Shown: one piece after another, positions 1 through 8,053 of the stretch | Layout: the number at the start of each line of letters is the position of its first letter | Position numbering within the stretch: the first letter of the stretch is position 1 | From: JALHFZ01 sp963674625 | GTDB taxonomy: Bacteria; Synergistota; Synergistia; Synergistales; Aminobacteriaceae | Assembly (NCBI GenBank): GCA_963674625.2 | Contig: CAXXXO010000004.1 | Location: forward strand, 620,001 to 684,000 | Direction: 5' to 3' | Length of the DNA stretch: 64,000 nucleotides | Translations under genes and position numbers: made by a program | The notes under the pieces: model-generated | Databases searched by the model: none | What the model saw: the letters and a program-made list of their open reading frames with translations, nothing else | Told to the model about the DNA's origin: nothing

Positions 1-1897
1 AGGCGGAGACAAGCTCGCGCCCCAGCTTCGATGCGAGTTCCTTCATGATGACCGAAAGTCCCTTGAGGTTGCCCTTGGGGGGGACGATCATGTTCATTCT
101 CCGCCGCTCCCCCTCGAGAGTGCAGTAGTGGCCGCTTCTCTCGAACCAGGCGGGGGCGGGAAGCAGAACGTCCGCCATGTTCACCAGAGGGTGGGACATG
201 AAGGGCGTGTGCACCACGACGAACCGTGCGCGGGACATGGCCTCGAGGGCCCGCTTGTCCTCCTCCACCATTCCGGTGGAGAGCACGTAGAGAAAATCGA
301 GATCGCTGTCGGTAAGCCAGTCTTCCGTGCCTGTGACGGTGTTCAGGGCGCCGAGGCTGTTGCTTGCCCGAAGCATGGGAACCACGCCGAGGCCGTCCTC
401 GAAAAAGGCCCCGGAGGCGACGGCCAGGTTCACGGCCTCGGTGACGAGGGCCGGAGAAGAGGCGAGGGAAGAGCCTATGACGACGACGGGCTTCTTCGCA
501 TTTCTCAGAAGCTCCGCAGCTTCTTTCAGCTTTTCGGGGACATCCTGCCCTTCCACGCCCTTTCTCAGGGTGCGGAGAAGCTCCCCCATCTCCTTTTCGG
601 TCGTGCGTATATCCACGTCGGTGATCCCCTCGAAGGGGTTCTTTTCTGTGGAGACATTGAGAAGCTTCGCCCGCTCCAGTATAGTGGAGACCCGGATGTA
701 GCTCGCCGCGACGGGGGCTTCCTCCTGGGGGTTGGCCTCGAGTAGCAGGATGGCGTCGCTCGAGGCGATGTTGTGGGCCGCCGTGAAGGGACGGATGCCC
801 TGGTCGGCGAAGGGCCTGAATCCGTCCACGAATCCCCGGAGCATATTTCCGTAGTAGCCGTCCACCTTGTCCATCTTCATGGTATCCCGGAAGAAGGATG
901 ACATGACGGTGAGCTCTTCATCGGTGGAGAGCTCGGAGAGAAGGGCCCCGGCCTTGCCTGACCCGACTGCGCCCTTCAGTTTGGATGCGGCGAGATCGAG
1001 GGCTTCATCCCAGGTTGCCTCCCGGAAGGTGGAGCCGGTACGGATCATGGGAACGGCAACCCGGTCCCTTTCGGTTGATTTCGGAAGATCCCAGCGCCCC
1101 ATGTGGCAGAGCTGTCCGCCGTCCGCGCTGGTTCCGGAGAGCCCCTCGACCCGCACGACGCTTCCCGTGCGGACCCATGCCTTGATACGGCAGCCGATGG
1201 AGCAGAGAGGGCAGATGCTCTCCACGATATCGTCGCAGTCGTTCCGTCTGCCCCGGTAGACGAAGTCCCGGAGGGTGATGGTCCCTGTGGGACACACCTG
1301 GGCGCAGGCGCCGCAGGAGATGCAGGTATCGCTGTCGCCGAGCTCTTTTCCGAGGTCGGCGATGATATTGGTTCCCCACCCCCGCTTTTCGAGATCGAGA
1401 GTATGGGCCCCCACTTTTTCAGCGCAGACCCGGATGCACCGGAGGCAGAGGATGCACCGGTTATGGTCTATCTGGATGTGGGGATCGGAGGCGTCGTTGT
1501 GGAAGGACTCGTACAGGAAAGGATACCGTACGTTGTCCATGCCGTGCTCGATGGCGAGGCGCTGAAGTTCGCAGTCCCCTGACTGGGAGCAGAACATGCA
1601 GAAATGGTTGCGCCCCGCGAAAAGCAGCTCGAGAATCTGCAGCCTGTATTTTTTCAGTTTTTCCGTCTTCGTGGAGACCCGCATATCATGAACTGCGGGG
1701 GTAGTGCAGGCCGTGAGGAGCTTCGGATTTCCCTCCACCTCCACCACGCACATACGGCAGGACCCGATGGGGGTGAGCCCTTCCATCCAGCAGAGAGTGG
1801 GAATGTAAATATCGCTCTTCCGCGCGACCTCGAGGATGGTATCTCCCTTTTCCCCCCTGCATTCTATTCCGTCGATGACGAGGGTGATTTCACTCAT
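1..1897 (-). CDS. NuoG-like Fe-S/molybdopterin-fold subunit of a soluble NADH:acceptor oxidoreductase (partial)
   Basis: Electron-transfer subunit; 632 codons are visible and the frame runs off the left edge. In order: N-terminal [2Fe-2S] domain (CRMCVVEVEG), a NHFC..C.....C cluster motif, two [4Fe-4S] motifs (CILCLRCIRVC, CISCGACAQVCP), then a CPLCSIGC...LC cluster typical of the molybdopterin-oxidoreductase family, and the start of that fold (EANPQEEAPVAA resembles the NuoG 'GANPxEAHPV' segment). No catalytic Cys or Sec of formate dehydrogenases is seen at the expected place, so I read it as NuoG-like rather than FdhA. It is the last visible gene of a four-gene minus-strand operon with NuoE-, HndB- and NuoF-like partners, so it probably passes electrons between NADH and ferredoxin or another acceptor in the cytoplasm. 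The start at 1897 follows AGGAGGAAGACT. Whether it binds a molybdopterin is unknown. Confidence 0.85.
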   Translation of the reverse strand, partial: MSEITLVIDGIECRGEKGDTILEVARKSDIYIPTLCWMEGLTPIGSCRMCVVEVEGNPKLLTACTTPAVHDMRVSTKTEKLKKYRLQILELLFAGRNHFCMFCSQSGDCELQRLAIEHGMDNVRYPFLYESFHNDASDPHIQIDHNRCILCLRCIRVCAEKVGAHTLDLEKRGWGTNIIADLGKELGDSDTCISCGACAQVCPTGTITLRDFVYRGRRNDCDDIVESICPLCSIGCRIKAWVRTGSVVRVEGLSGTSADGGQLCHMGRWDLPKSTERDRVAVPMIRTGSTFREATWDEALDLAASKLKGAVGSGKAGALLSELSTDEELTVMSSFFRDTMKMDKVDGYYGNMLRGFVDGFRPFADQGIRPFTAAHNIASSDAILLLEANPQEEAPVAASYIRVSTILERAKLLNVSTEKNPFEGITDVDIRTTEKEMGELLRTLRKGVEGQDVPEKLKEAAELLRNAKKPVVVIGSSLASSPALVTEAVNLAVASGAFFEDGLGVVPMLRASNSLGALNTVTGTEDWLTDSDLDFLYVLSTGMVEEDKRALEAMSRARFVVVHTPFMSHPLVNMADVLLPAPAWFERSGHYCTLEGERRRMNMIVPPKGNLKGLSVIMKELASKLGRELVSA

Positions 1898-1915
1898 AGT
1901 CTTCCTCCTCAGGAA

Positions 1916-3709
1916 TTACTTTTTTTCGATGGCGCCGAAGGGGCACTTTTCGAAGCATGTGCCGCAGCGGATGCACCGGTCGGTGTCGATTACGTACCCG
2001 GAAGCCCGGTCTCCGGGGATGCAGTGGACTGGGCAGTTGCGGGCGCAGAGTCCGCACTTCTTGCATGCGTCCTGGAGAATGCTGTACTCGAGCAGGGCGG
2101 TGCAGGCGCCGGCGGGGCACTTTTTGTCCCGAATATGGGCCAGATACTCGTCCCTGAAGTAGCGGAGAGTTGTAAGCACCGGGTTCGGAGCAGTCTGGCC
2201 GAGGCCGCAGAGGGACATGTCCTTCACCATGTTGGCCAGGCTTTCGAGGGTATCGAGATCCTCCATGGTTCCGTTCCCCTCGCAGATCTTGTTGAGGAGA
2301 AGGAGCATGTGCTTCGTTCCCTCCCTGCAGGGGCTGCATTTGCCGCAGGATTCCTTCTGGGTAAACTCGAGGAAGAACTTCGCCACGTCCACCATGCAGT
2401 TGTCCTCGTCCATGACCACGAGACCGCCCGACCCCATGATGGCCCCGAGGGCAGTCAGGGTCTCGTAGCTCACGGGGGTATCGAGATGCTCCTCCGTGAG
2501 GCAGCCGCCGCTGGGCCCGCCGATCTGAACGGCCTTGAATTTCCGGTCGTTCAGAATTCCGCCGCCGATATCGAAGATGATCTCCCGCAGGGTGATCCCC
2601 ATGGGAACTTCAACAAGACCCGTATGCTTCACCTTTCCGGTGAGGGCGAAGACCTTCGTCCCCTTGGATTTCTCCGTCCCCAGGGCGGCATACCATCCGC
2701 CGCCGTTGGAGATGATCTGGGGAACGTTCGCCCAGGTCTCCACATTGTTGATGTTCGTGGGGTACCCCCACAGCCCCGAGTTCGCAGGGAAGGGAGGACG
2801 GGGGCGGGGCATCCCCCGCTGACCCTCGATGGAGGCCATGAGGGCCGTCTCCTCGCCGCAGACGAAGGCTCCGGCCCCCTCCTTCACGTGAAGTGAGAAG
2901 GAGAAGTCTGTGTCCATGATGTTCTCGCCGAGAAGACCGTAGTTCTCCGCCTGCTCGATGGCCGTCTTGAGCCGCTGAATCGCCAGGGGATACTCCGCCC
3001 GGCAGTAGATGTACCCTTCGTCGGCACCCATGGCATAGGCCCCGAGAAGCATCCCCTCGAGAATCGCATGGGGGTCGCCCTCGAGAAGGGACCGGTCCAT
3101 GAAGGCGCCGGGGTCGCCCTCGTCGGCGTTGCAGATGACGTATTTCTTGTCGCCCTTCGATGCGGCGCAGAAGCTCCACTTGAGCCCCGTGGGGAATCCG
3201 CCGCCCCCGCGCCCCCGGAGGCCGGAGATCTTCATCTCGTCGATCACCTGTGCGGTAGTCATGGAGGTTATGGCCTTGGCAAGGGCCTCGTAGCCCCCCC
3301 GGGCGATATACTCCTCAATATTGTCGGGGTTGATGTATCCGCAGTTCTTCAGAGCGATGCGGTGCTGCTTTCCGTAGAAGGGGATGTCCTTGTAATGGGG
3401 AACCGCGGGCATCTGTTCTCCGCCGGAATACATGAGCCGCTGCACTGGGCGCCCCTTGTAGATATGCTCCTCCACTATTTCGGGAACATCCTCAGGGGTC
3501 ACCCGGCTGTAGAAGGTCCCCTCCGGATAGACGACCATGATGGGCCCCATCTCGCACATGCCGTGGCAGCCCGTGGGCACCACGAGGACTTCGCCGGTGA
3601 GATTCCGCCGGTCGAGTTCCTTCCGCATCGCCTCAGTGACTTCCGTCGCTCCGTTCGAGACGCATCCCGTGCCTCCGCAGATCAGTACGTGAGAACGGTA
3701 CATTGGCAT
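1916..3709 (-). CDS. NuoF/HydB-like NADH-binding flavoprotein subunit
   Basis: 597-aa FMN- and NADH-binding subunit of a soluble NuoEFG/HydABC-type complex. Residues 1-100 form a thioredoxin-like [2Fe-2S] domain (CGGTGC near 11, GCHGMC near 48). The NuoF core follows, with the glycine-rich GRGGGGFPTGLKW, the GAGAFVCGEETAL segment and the N3-type SCGKCSPCREG cluster. The C-terminus adds a two-cluster ferredoxin domain (CKKCGLCARNCP and CIRCGTCFEKCP). This extended layout is that of HydB of bifurcating hydrogenases and NADP-reducing hydrogenases rather than of complex I NuoF. GGAGGAGAATCC precedes the ATG. It lies 17 nt after the HndB-like gene and 18 nt before the NuoG-like gene. Without an H-cluster subunit in view the partner acceptor is unknown; confurcation is an inference. 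Confidence 0.95.
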   Translation of the reverse strand: MPMYRSHVLICGGTGCVSNGATEVTEAMRKELDRRNLTGEVLVVPTGCHGMCEMGPIMVVYPEGTFYSRVTPEDVPEIVEEHIYKGRPVQRLMYSGGEQMPAVPHYKDIPFYGKQHRIALKNCGYINPDNIEEYIARGGYEALAKAITSMTTAQVIDEMKISGLRGRGGGGFPTGLKWSFCAASKGDKKYVICNADEGDPGAFMDRSLLEGDPHAILEGMLLGAYAMGADEGYIYCRAEYPLAIQRLKTAIEQAENYGLLGENIMDTDFSFSLHVKEGAGAFVCGEETALMASIEGQRGMPRPRPPFPANSGLWGYPTNINNVETWANVPQIISNGGGWYAALGTEKSKGTKVFALTGKVKHTGLVEVPMGITLREIIFDIGGGILNDRKFKAVQIGGPSGGCLTEEHLDTPVSYETLTALGAIMGSGGLVVMDEDNCMVDVAKFFLEFTQKESCGKCSPCREGTKHMLLLLNKICEGNGTMEDLDTLESLANMVKDMSLCGLGQTAPNPVLTTLRYFRDEYLAHIRDKKCPAGACTALLEYSILQDACKKCGLCARNCPVHCIPGDRASGYVIDTDRCIRCGTCFEKCPFGAIEKK

Positions 3710-3726
3710 GGATTCTCCTCCTTTTC

Positions 3727-4101
3727 CTAGTCGGCACGGCCGATGGCGAGTTTTTCAACCACCCGGCCGTTCACCACGTGTTCGGAAATGATGAGGGGAA
3801 CATCCTCAGGCTTCACGAGACCGTAGGTCACTCTCTGGCCGTTCCGTATCACGTCGAGAAGCGGCTCTTTCTGGCACATGCCGATGCAGCCGGTGGTCTG
3901 CACGGAGACGTTGTCGATTCCCCTCCGGGCCAGTTCGGCCATGACTTCGTTCAGCACTTCCCGGGCCCCGGCGGCGATTCCGCAGGTTCCCATCCCCACT
4001 ATCACCGATGTCTCTCCCCCCGAACGGGCCGACGAGAGATCCTTCGAATTTTCCCGGATCTTCCTCAGATCGTCGAGGCTTTTGATCTTTCCTTGCGTCA
4101 T
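3727..4101 (-). CDS. thioredoxin-like [2Fe-2S] ferredoxin, HndB-like
   Basis: 124-aa single-domain thioredoxin-like ferredoxin. Cysteines at GTCGIAAGA (about residue 38) and TTGCIGMCQKEP (about 80) match the four-Cys [2Fe-2S] pattern of the NuoE C-terminal domain and of HndB, the small subunit of NADP-reducing hydrogenase clusters. Located between the NuoE-like and NuoF-like genes in the same operon (18- and 17-nt gaps), so it probably belongs to the same complex as an extra one-electron carrier. The ATG at 4101 is preceded by GGAGGAAGAAATTT. Confidence 0.9.
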   Translation of the reverse strand: MTQGKIKSLDDLRKIRENSKDLSSARSGGETSVIVGMGTCGIAAGAREVLNEVMAELARRGIDNVSVQTTGCIGMCQKEPLLDVIRNGQRVTYGLVKPEDVPLIISEHVVNGRVVEKLAIGRAD

Positions 4102-4119
4102 AAATTTCTTCCTCCGCTT

Positions 4120-4590
4120 CTACTCGAACTTGTCGAGGATTCCCTTGACCATATCGGGGGTGAGCCTCCCGAAGGTCTGGGTATCCACCACCATCACGGG
4201 AGCCAGGCCGCAGGCTCCGAGACAGGCCACGGGTTCGACGGTAAACCGGAGATCCTCCGTGGTCTCGTTTTCGCTTGCCCCGGTGATTTCCTTCACGCTG
4301 TTGAGGATCTTGAGGCTTCCCCGAACATGGCACGCCGTTCCCCTGCATACCCGGATGATATGCCGCCCCCTGGGCTTCAGATGGAACTGGGCATAAAAAG
4401 TCGCTACGCCGTAGATCTCCGACGGGGGTATTTTCAGCTCCCGGGAGATCGTCTCCAGGGCCGTTAAGGGAAGATAGCCTATCTCACTCTGCACCTGCTG
4501 CAGAATGGGAATGAGCCCCCCCGATTTGTTCCGCCAGGGATCGACGATTTGCCTGGTCTTGTTTTGAATTTCCTCCACACTGAAAGCCAT
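4120..4590 (-). CDS. NuoE/HydC-like [2Fe-2S] subunit
   Basis: 156-aa NuoE-family subunit, first gene of the minus-strand NADH oxidoreductase operon. It has an N-terminal helical domain (IPPSEIYGVATFYAQF, typical of NuoE) and a C-terminal thioredoxin-like [2Fe-2S] domain with CRGTACHVRG and ACLGACGLAPV. The frame is open further upstream, but the ATG at 4590 sits six bases after GGAGGGG and is preferred. Partner of the NuoF-like subunit. A good promoter lies about 70 bp upstream. Confidence 0.95.
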   Translation of the reverse strand: MAFSVEEIQNKTRQIVDPWRNKSGGLIPILQQVQSEIGYLPLTALETISRELKIPPSEIYGVATFYAQFHLKPRGRHIIRVCRGTACHVRGSLKILNSVKEITGASENETTEDLRFTVEPVACLGACGLAPVMVVDTQTFGRLTPDMVKGILDKFE

Positions 4591-4656
4591 GATTCCCCTC
4601 CTTTGCAATTTTACTGCCGGTTCGCTCCAATTGTGCATAAAGACAAAATTAAGTGC

Positions 4657-4685
4657 ATGATAACATAATCACATATTAAGGACAA
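4657..4685 (-). promoter_or_regulatory. predicted sigma-70-type promoter of the NADH oxidoreductase operon
   Basis: Reading the minus strand, TTGTCC (4685-4680), a 17-bp AT-rich spacer and TATCAT (4662-4657) lie upstream of the NuoE-like gene. Good spacing and matches; untested. Confidence 0.6.
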
Positions 4686-4724
4686 GGGGGGGGACCCTGT
4701 GTATACTCCATACAAATTTGTCCG

Positions 4725-4733
4725 TGCTATAAT
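4725..4733 (+). promoter_or_regulatory. predicted extended -10 promoter element (TGC-TATAAT)
   Basis: A consensus TATAAT at 4728-4733 preceded by TGC, i.e. an extended -10, with no convincing -35. It lies 55 bp before the molybdopterin-binding protein start and is divergent from the NADH oxidoreductase promoter. Confidence 0.5.
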
Positions 4734-4787
4734 TCGTGCGCGATGGGGTTGTAAAACATTTCAACCGAAACGAGGGTGCTGAAATCA

Positions 4788-5810
4788 ATGGCAATAATCA
4801 GTCAAGTGAGTGTAGAGAATGCCGTAGGGATGGCCTTTTCCCATGATATCACCCAGATCGATCCTAAGAAAGGGTTCAAGGGAGCGCGGTTCAAAAAAGG
4901 AGATCTCGTGAAAGCCGAAGATATTCCGGTTCTGAAGTCCATGGGCAAGGAAAATCTTTCCCTTCTTCAGCTCGAAGAAGGGGACGTCCACGAGGACTAC
5001 GCTGCAAGCCGCCTCGCGGAACGTCTCGCCGGAGAGGGGACGGAAAAGAGTGCTCCGGAAGAGGGAAAAGTCTCCCTTAAAGCCCTCTGGAACGGACTTC
5101 TCGTCTACGACGAAGAGTCGATTCACACCATAAACAGCGATCCGGACTGGATCGTATCCACAGTACCGAACAAGGTGCCGGTGAAAAAGGGCGAGACCGT
5201 GGCGGCAATGCGCATTATCCCTCTTATAATAAAGGAAGAGCAAATCCGCCGCGGAGAAGAGGCGGCCCTTCCCCTTACCATATTTCCCTTCGCTCCCCTG
5301 AAGACCGCCCTGGTCACCGTCGGGCGCGAACTGGCGGATGGGCGCATCAGAGACAGCTTCGCTCCGAAACTCGCCCGGAAGCTTGCCTCATACGGAACCA
5401 CCCTCATGGGACAGCTCATCGTGGGGGACGAACCGGAGAAAATCGCCGAGGCCATAGGGTCCTTCATCGACGACGGGGCCGAACTCGTCATCACCACGGG
5501 AGGAATGAGCGTTGATCCCGACGACCGCACTGCGGGAGGCATCGCGATAGCGGCCGACAGCATCGTCTTCAAGGGCGTTCCCGTTGTTCCGGGGGCTCAC
5601 CTGATGCTCGCCATCAGCGGAGAGACGAAGATCGTCGGCGCCCCGGCATGCGTGGTCTACGACGAGTGGACGAGCATGGACATTCTGCTCAACCGCCTCT
5701 TCGCCGGCCTCATTCCCTCGGCGGCGGAGACCCGCCGGTGGGGCGTCGGGAGCCTCTGCAGAAAATGCAGGGACTGCAACTACCCCGTCTGCGCCCTCGC
5801 AGCGAGATGA
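4788..5810 (+). CDS. molybdopterin-binding protein (MoeA/MogA-like domain) with Cys-rich C-terminus
   Basis: 340-aa MoCF-biosynthesis-type protein. The second half holds the MoeA/MogA fold signature (LVTVGRELADG, then VITTGGMSVDPDDRT), which binds molybdopterin or its adenylylated form. The last 20 residues contain C-RK-C-RD-C-NYPV-C, a compact four-cysteine pattern that could bind an Fe-S cluster or zinc and is absent from classical MoeA. ATG at 4788 follows GAGGG at 11 nt; a GTG at 4776 is an alternative. Stop overlaps the Fur-family start (ATGA). Role in molybdenum cofactor sensing or maturation is inferred; a client Mo enzyme (Mop) lies in this window. Confidence 0.8.
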   Translation: MAIISQVSVENAVGMAFSHDITQIDPKKGFKGARFKKGDLVKAEDIPVLKSMGKENLSLLQLEEGDVHEDYAASRLAERLAGEGTEKSAPEEGKVSLKALWNGLLVYDEESIHTINSDPDWIVSTVPNKVPVKKGETVAAMRIIPLIIKEEQIRRGEEAALPLTIFPFAPLKTALVTVGRELADGRIRDSFAPKLARKLASYGTTLMGQLIVGDEPEKIAEAIGSFIDDGAELVITTGGMSVDPDDRTAGGIAIAADSIVFKGVPVVPGAHLMLAISGETKIVGAPACVVYDEWTSMDILLNRLFAGLIPSAAETRRWGVGSLCRKCRDCNYPVCALAAR

Positions 5811-6229
5811 CCGGGGCGGGGTCCCCTCTTGCCTCAAGAGAAATTCGCCCGACCCCCTTGCGGAGGGCGATCCTCGAAGTTCTCCTTGAGGCGGGAATGC
5901 CCCTGTCATGGAAAGAAGCCTTCGTCCGCCTCCGCCGAAAGACGGAGGCGGACAAAGTGTCTCTCTACCGCAACCTTGATCTTTTCGAGAGGAAGGGACT
6001 CGTCCACAAGATTCTCGGAAGCGACGGAGCCTGGCGCTACTGTGCCCGCCAGGCCGACGAGAACCGCTGCCCCGGCAATCATGCCCATTTCCTCTGCCTG
6101 GGCTGCGGCAAAATGGTCTGTCTCGAGGATCAGCCTATCCCCACGGTAATCCTTCCGGACGGGTTTACCGTGGAAGGGAAGCAGCTGCTGGCCTACGGCC
6201 GCTGCGCTTCCTGCACCCCGCAGGGCTGA
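5807..6229 (+). CDS. Fur-family metal-responsive transcriptional regulator
   Basis: 140-aa Fur-superfamily protein. Winged-helix N-terminus (TPLRRAILEVLLEAGMPLS, then VSLYRNLDLFERKGLV), followed by a dimerisation domain with HFLCLGCGKMVC and a C-terminal CASC, the two CxxC pairs of the structural zinc site. Zur-like or PerR-like specificity cannot be told by eye. The ATG overlaps the stop of the molybdopterin-binding gene (ATGA), so the two are translationally coupled. Its 3' end overlaps the convergent ketopantoate reductase gene by 37 bp. Confidence 0.9.
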   Translation: MTGAGSPLASREIRPTPLRRAILEVLLEAGMPLSWKEAFVRLRRKTEADKVSLYRNLDLFERKGLVHKILGSDGAWRYCARQADENRCPGNHAHFLCLGCGKMVCLEDQPIPTVILPDGFTVEGKQLLAYGRCASCTPQG

Positions 6230-7149
6230 GTGGCCCTCAGCAGCAGGGCGTCATGAACGCCCCGGGTCAGAGGCACATCCGCACCCAGCCGTTCCCCTTC
6301 CCGTACTACGAAGCCGAGAAGCGAATCCACTTCAGTCCTCTTTCCCCGTTCGCAGTCGAGCTGCATGGACGACTTCGTCTCCGGGGGAAAGGACCGTCCT
6401 TTTTCAAGGGAAAGGCCGACGATATCCTTCGGCAGCCGTATCCCCTTCATTAGTGCGATCGTTTCGATCTCCTCCATCATCCCCCGCAGAACGGGAGCGC
6501 TGTCCTCTCCGCTCAGGACCTCTCCGAAATTTCTCCTGAAAAGGGAGGTTGCTCCGGCGAAGGGAGAAAGAAAGATGAATTTCGTCCATACCGCTTCGTC
6601 GATATTCTCGAGAAGGGAGGCATCTACCGAGCATTTCCGTAGAAACTTCTCGAGAAAACAGAATTCCTCCGCTTTTCCGGCGGGCGGGCCGAAGAAGAGC
6701 TTCCGGCTGCCCCCTGTCTGACGGATGACTCCGGGAGCCTCTATGGAAGAGGAGATGTAGACGCACCCGTTCAGCATCCTGCATGGGGGGAGAGAGGCTC
6801 CGAGAATCTCGGGGCTGTTTACCCCGTTCAAAAGGGGGAGGACAGCCGTATGCTCATCCACAAGGGGAGCGAACTCCTTCCCTGCGGATTCCAGGTCGTA
6901 CCCCTTGACTGCCACCACAAGAACATCGGCGACCCCCGGCTCGGACGGATCGTCCGTGGCCAGGGCGGGACGGGCAGTAAACCCGCCCTCCGGGGTGATC
7001 ACCTTCAACCCCCGCTCGCGGATCGCCTTCAGGTGCTCTCCCCGGGCGAGAAAAACCGCCCTGTCCTCTGCGCTGCCTTCCAATGACCGGGCTACGACGG
7101 CACCGTAGTATCCTCCGACGCCGCCGAGGCCCGCAAAAACTATTTTCAT
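6193..7149 (-). CDS. panE: ketopantoate reductase family (ApbA/PanE)
   Basis: 318-aa NADPH-dependent 2-dehydropantoate 2-reductase family protein, the usual length for PanE. N-terminal Rossmann motif GLGGVGGYYG, LPLLNGVNSPE in the middle, and a C-terminal helical ApbA_C domain. It would reduce ketopantoate to pantoate for CoA synthesis, although many family members act on other 2-oxo acids. Single gene, convergent with and overlapping the Fur-family gene at 6193-6229. Confidence 0.85.
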   Translation of the reverse strand: MKIVFAGLGGVGGYYGAVVARSLEGSAEDRAVFLARGEHLKAIRERGLKVITPEGGFTARPALATDDPSEPGVADVLVVAVKGYDLESAGKEFAPLVDEHTAVLPLLNGVNSPEILGASLPPCRMLNGCVYISSSIEAPGVIRQTGGSRKLFFGPPAGKAEEFCFLEKFLRKCSVDASLLENIDEAVWTKFIFLSPFAGATSLFRRNFGEVLSGEDSAPVLRGMMEEIETIALMKGIRLPKDIVGLSLEKGRSFPPETKSSMQLDCERGKRTEVDSLLGFVVREGERLGADVPLTRGVHDALLLRATQPCGVQEAQRP

Positions 7150-7185
7150 GACTCTACCGGTTCTCCTTTCGGGAGAAAAATTTTT

Positions 7186-7893
7186 TTATCGAACCCTGCG
7201 AAGAAGGGTTTTTTCTCCCTCTTCGGACAGACCGAGCCGGGGCATCAATTCCTTCAGTTCTTTCTCAGACCCCATCCCGGAGACGAACCCGTTGGCTTTC
7301 GCCGCTGCCGGGGACTCGCGAAAATCCGCCTGGTCGGGGTAAAGAGCTGAGAATTCTGCCATAAGACGCCCTTCCTGGCGAAGGTAATATTTCTGGTGAT
7401 AGTCCTCGGCCAAAGTGAACTTTTTGAGGGGCTCGATGGCCGTTGAAAGCTTTCTGCCGATCTCTTTTTCCAGCTTTGCTGCAGATTGCTCCGCCGTCCT
7501 CCGCTGCTCCTCGTCGGAGTAGAAGATCACTGACCGGTACTGGGTCGACCACGACCGGGCCGAGGGATTGTGGCTGTTCCAGAAGACGTCGAGCAGATCG
7601 GAATAACTGATCTTTGCCGGGTCATAATCCACCTGGAGAGTCTCGGTAGCGTCTCCTATGCTTCGATAGGTGGGATTTTCGACCGAACCGCCGGCGTACC
7701 CCACACGGGTGCGGATGACGCCGTCAAGAAGCCCGAACCGGGCATCGGGACCCCAGAATCACCCAAGGGCGAAGGTCGCGGTTTTCAGTTCCCTGGGAAT
7801 ATCCCTGTCCATGGGCGGAATGTCCGCCGCGAAAGCACGGGCGGCGAAAAATAGAGTTCCTGCAAAAAGCATGGCCTTTTTCATCTTCATCAT
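7186..7893 (-). CDS. msrA: peptide methionine sulfoxide reductase MsrA, exported selenoprotein (in-frame UGA = Sec45)
   Basis: Read through the TGA at 7761-7759, this frame encodes 235 aa. Residues 1-22 are a signal peptide ending AFA-AD. Residues 42-50 read ALG-Sec-FWGPD: the TGA falls exactly on the catalytic cysteine of the GCFWG motif, and the rest is canonical MsrA (GYAGGS, DYHQKYYLRQ, FWNSHNP). No other cysteine is present, so reduction would need an external thiol. GGAGGTGGAGACC precedes the ATG at 7893. A 5-bp stem just 3' of the UGA could be the SECIS (separate entry). An automatic caller would begin at the GTG at 7704 and lose the catalytic residue. The protein would repair oxidised methionine in envelope proteins. 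Divergent from the EFR1/thioredoxin-like selenoprotein genes. Confidence 0.9.
7732..7761 (-). other. UGA selenocysteine codon and candidate SECIS hairpin in msrA
   Basis: On the minus strand the TGA (7761-7759) is followed after nine bases by CCCGA, the 8-nt loop TGCCCGGT and TCGGG (7749-7732). The perfect 5-bp stem lies within the coding region as bacterial SECIS elements do, though its loop is near the short end of the usual spacing. Confidence 0.55.
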
Positions 7894-8053
7894 GGTCTCC
7901 ACCTCCTTGTGTTTCTCTTAAATTATTTTACACTATCCTCTTCCCCGTCCCCACAGAAGGAATACTGATTCCGCTCCCGGCAAGGGTTCCTCCCCTGCCG
8001 GACTGCTGGTACAATAAGCTTTCAGAAGAATTCCGGCAAAGGAGGGAAAGGAA

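Noticed and set aside
1..1897. NuoG-like protein as a formate dehydrogenase catalytic subunit
   Set aside because: No Sec or Cys with the expected context after the CPLCSIGC cluster; the segment EANPQEEAPV resembles NuoG.
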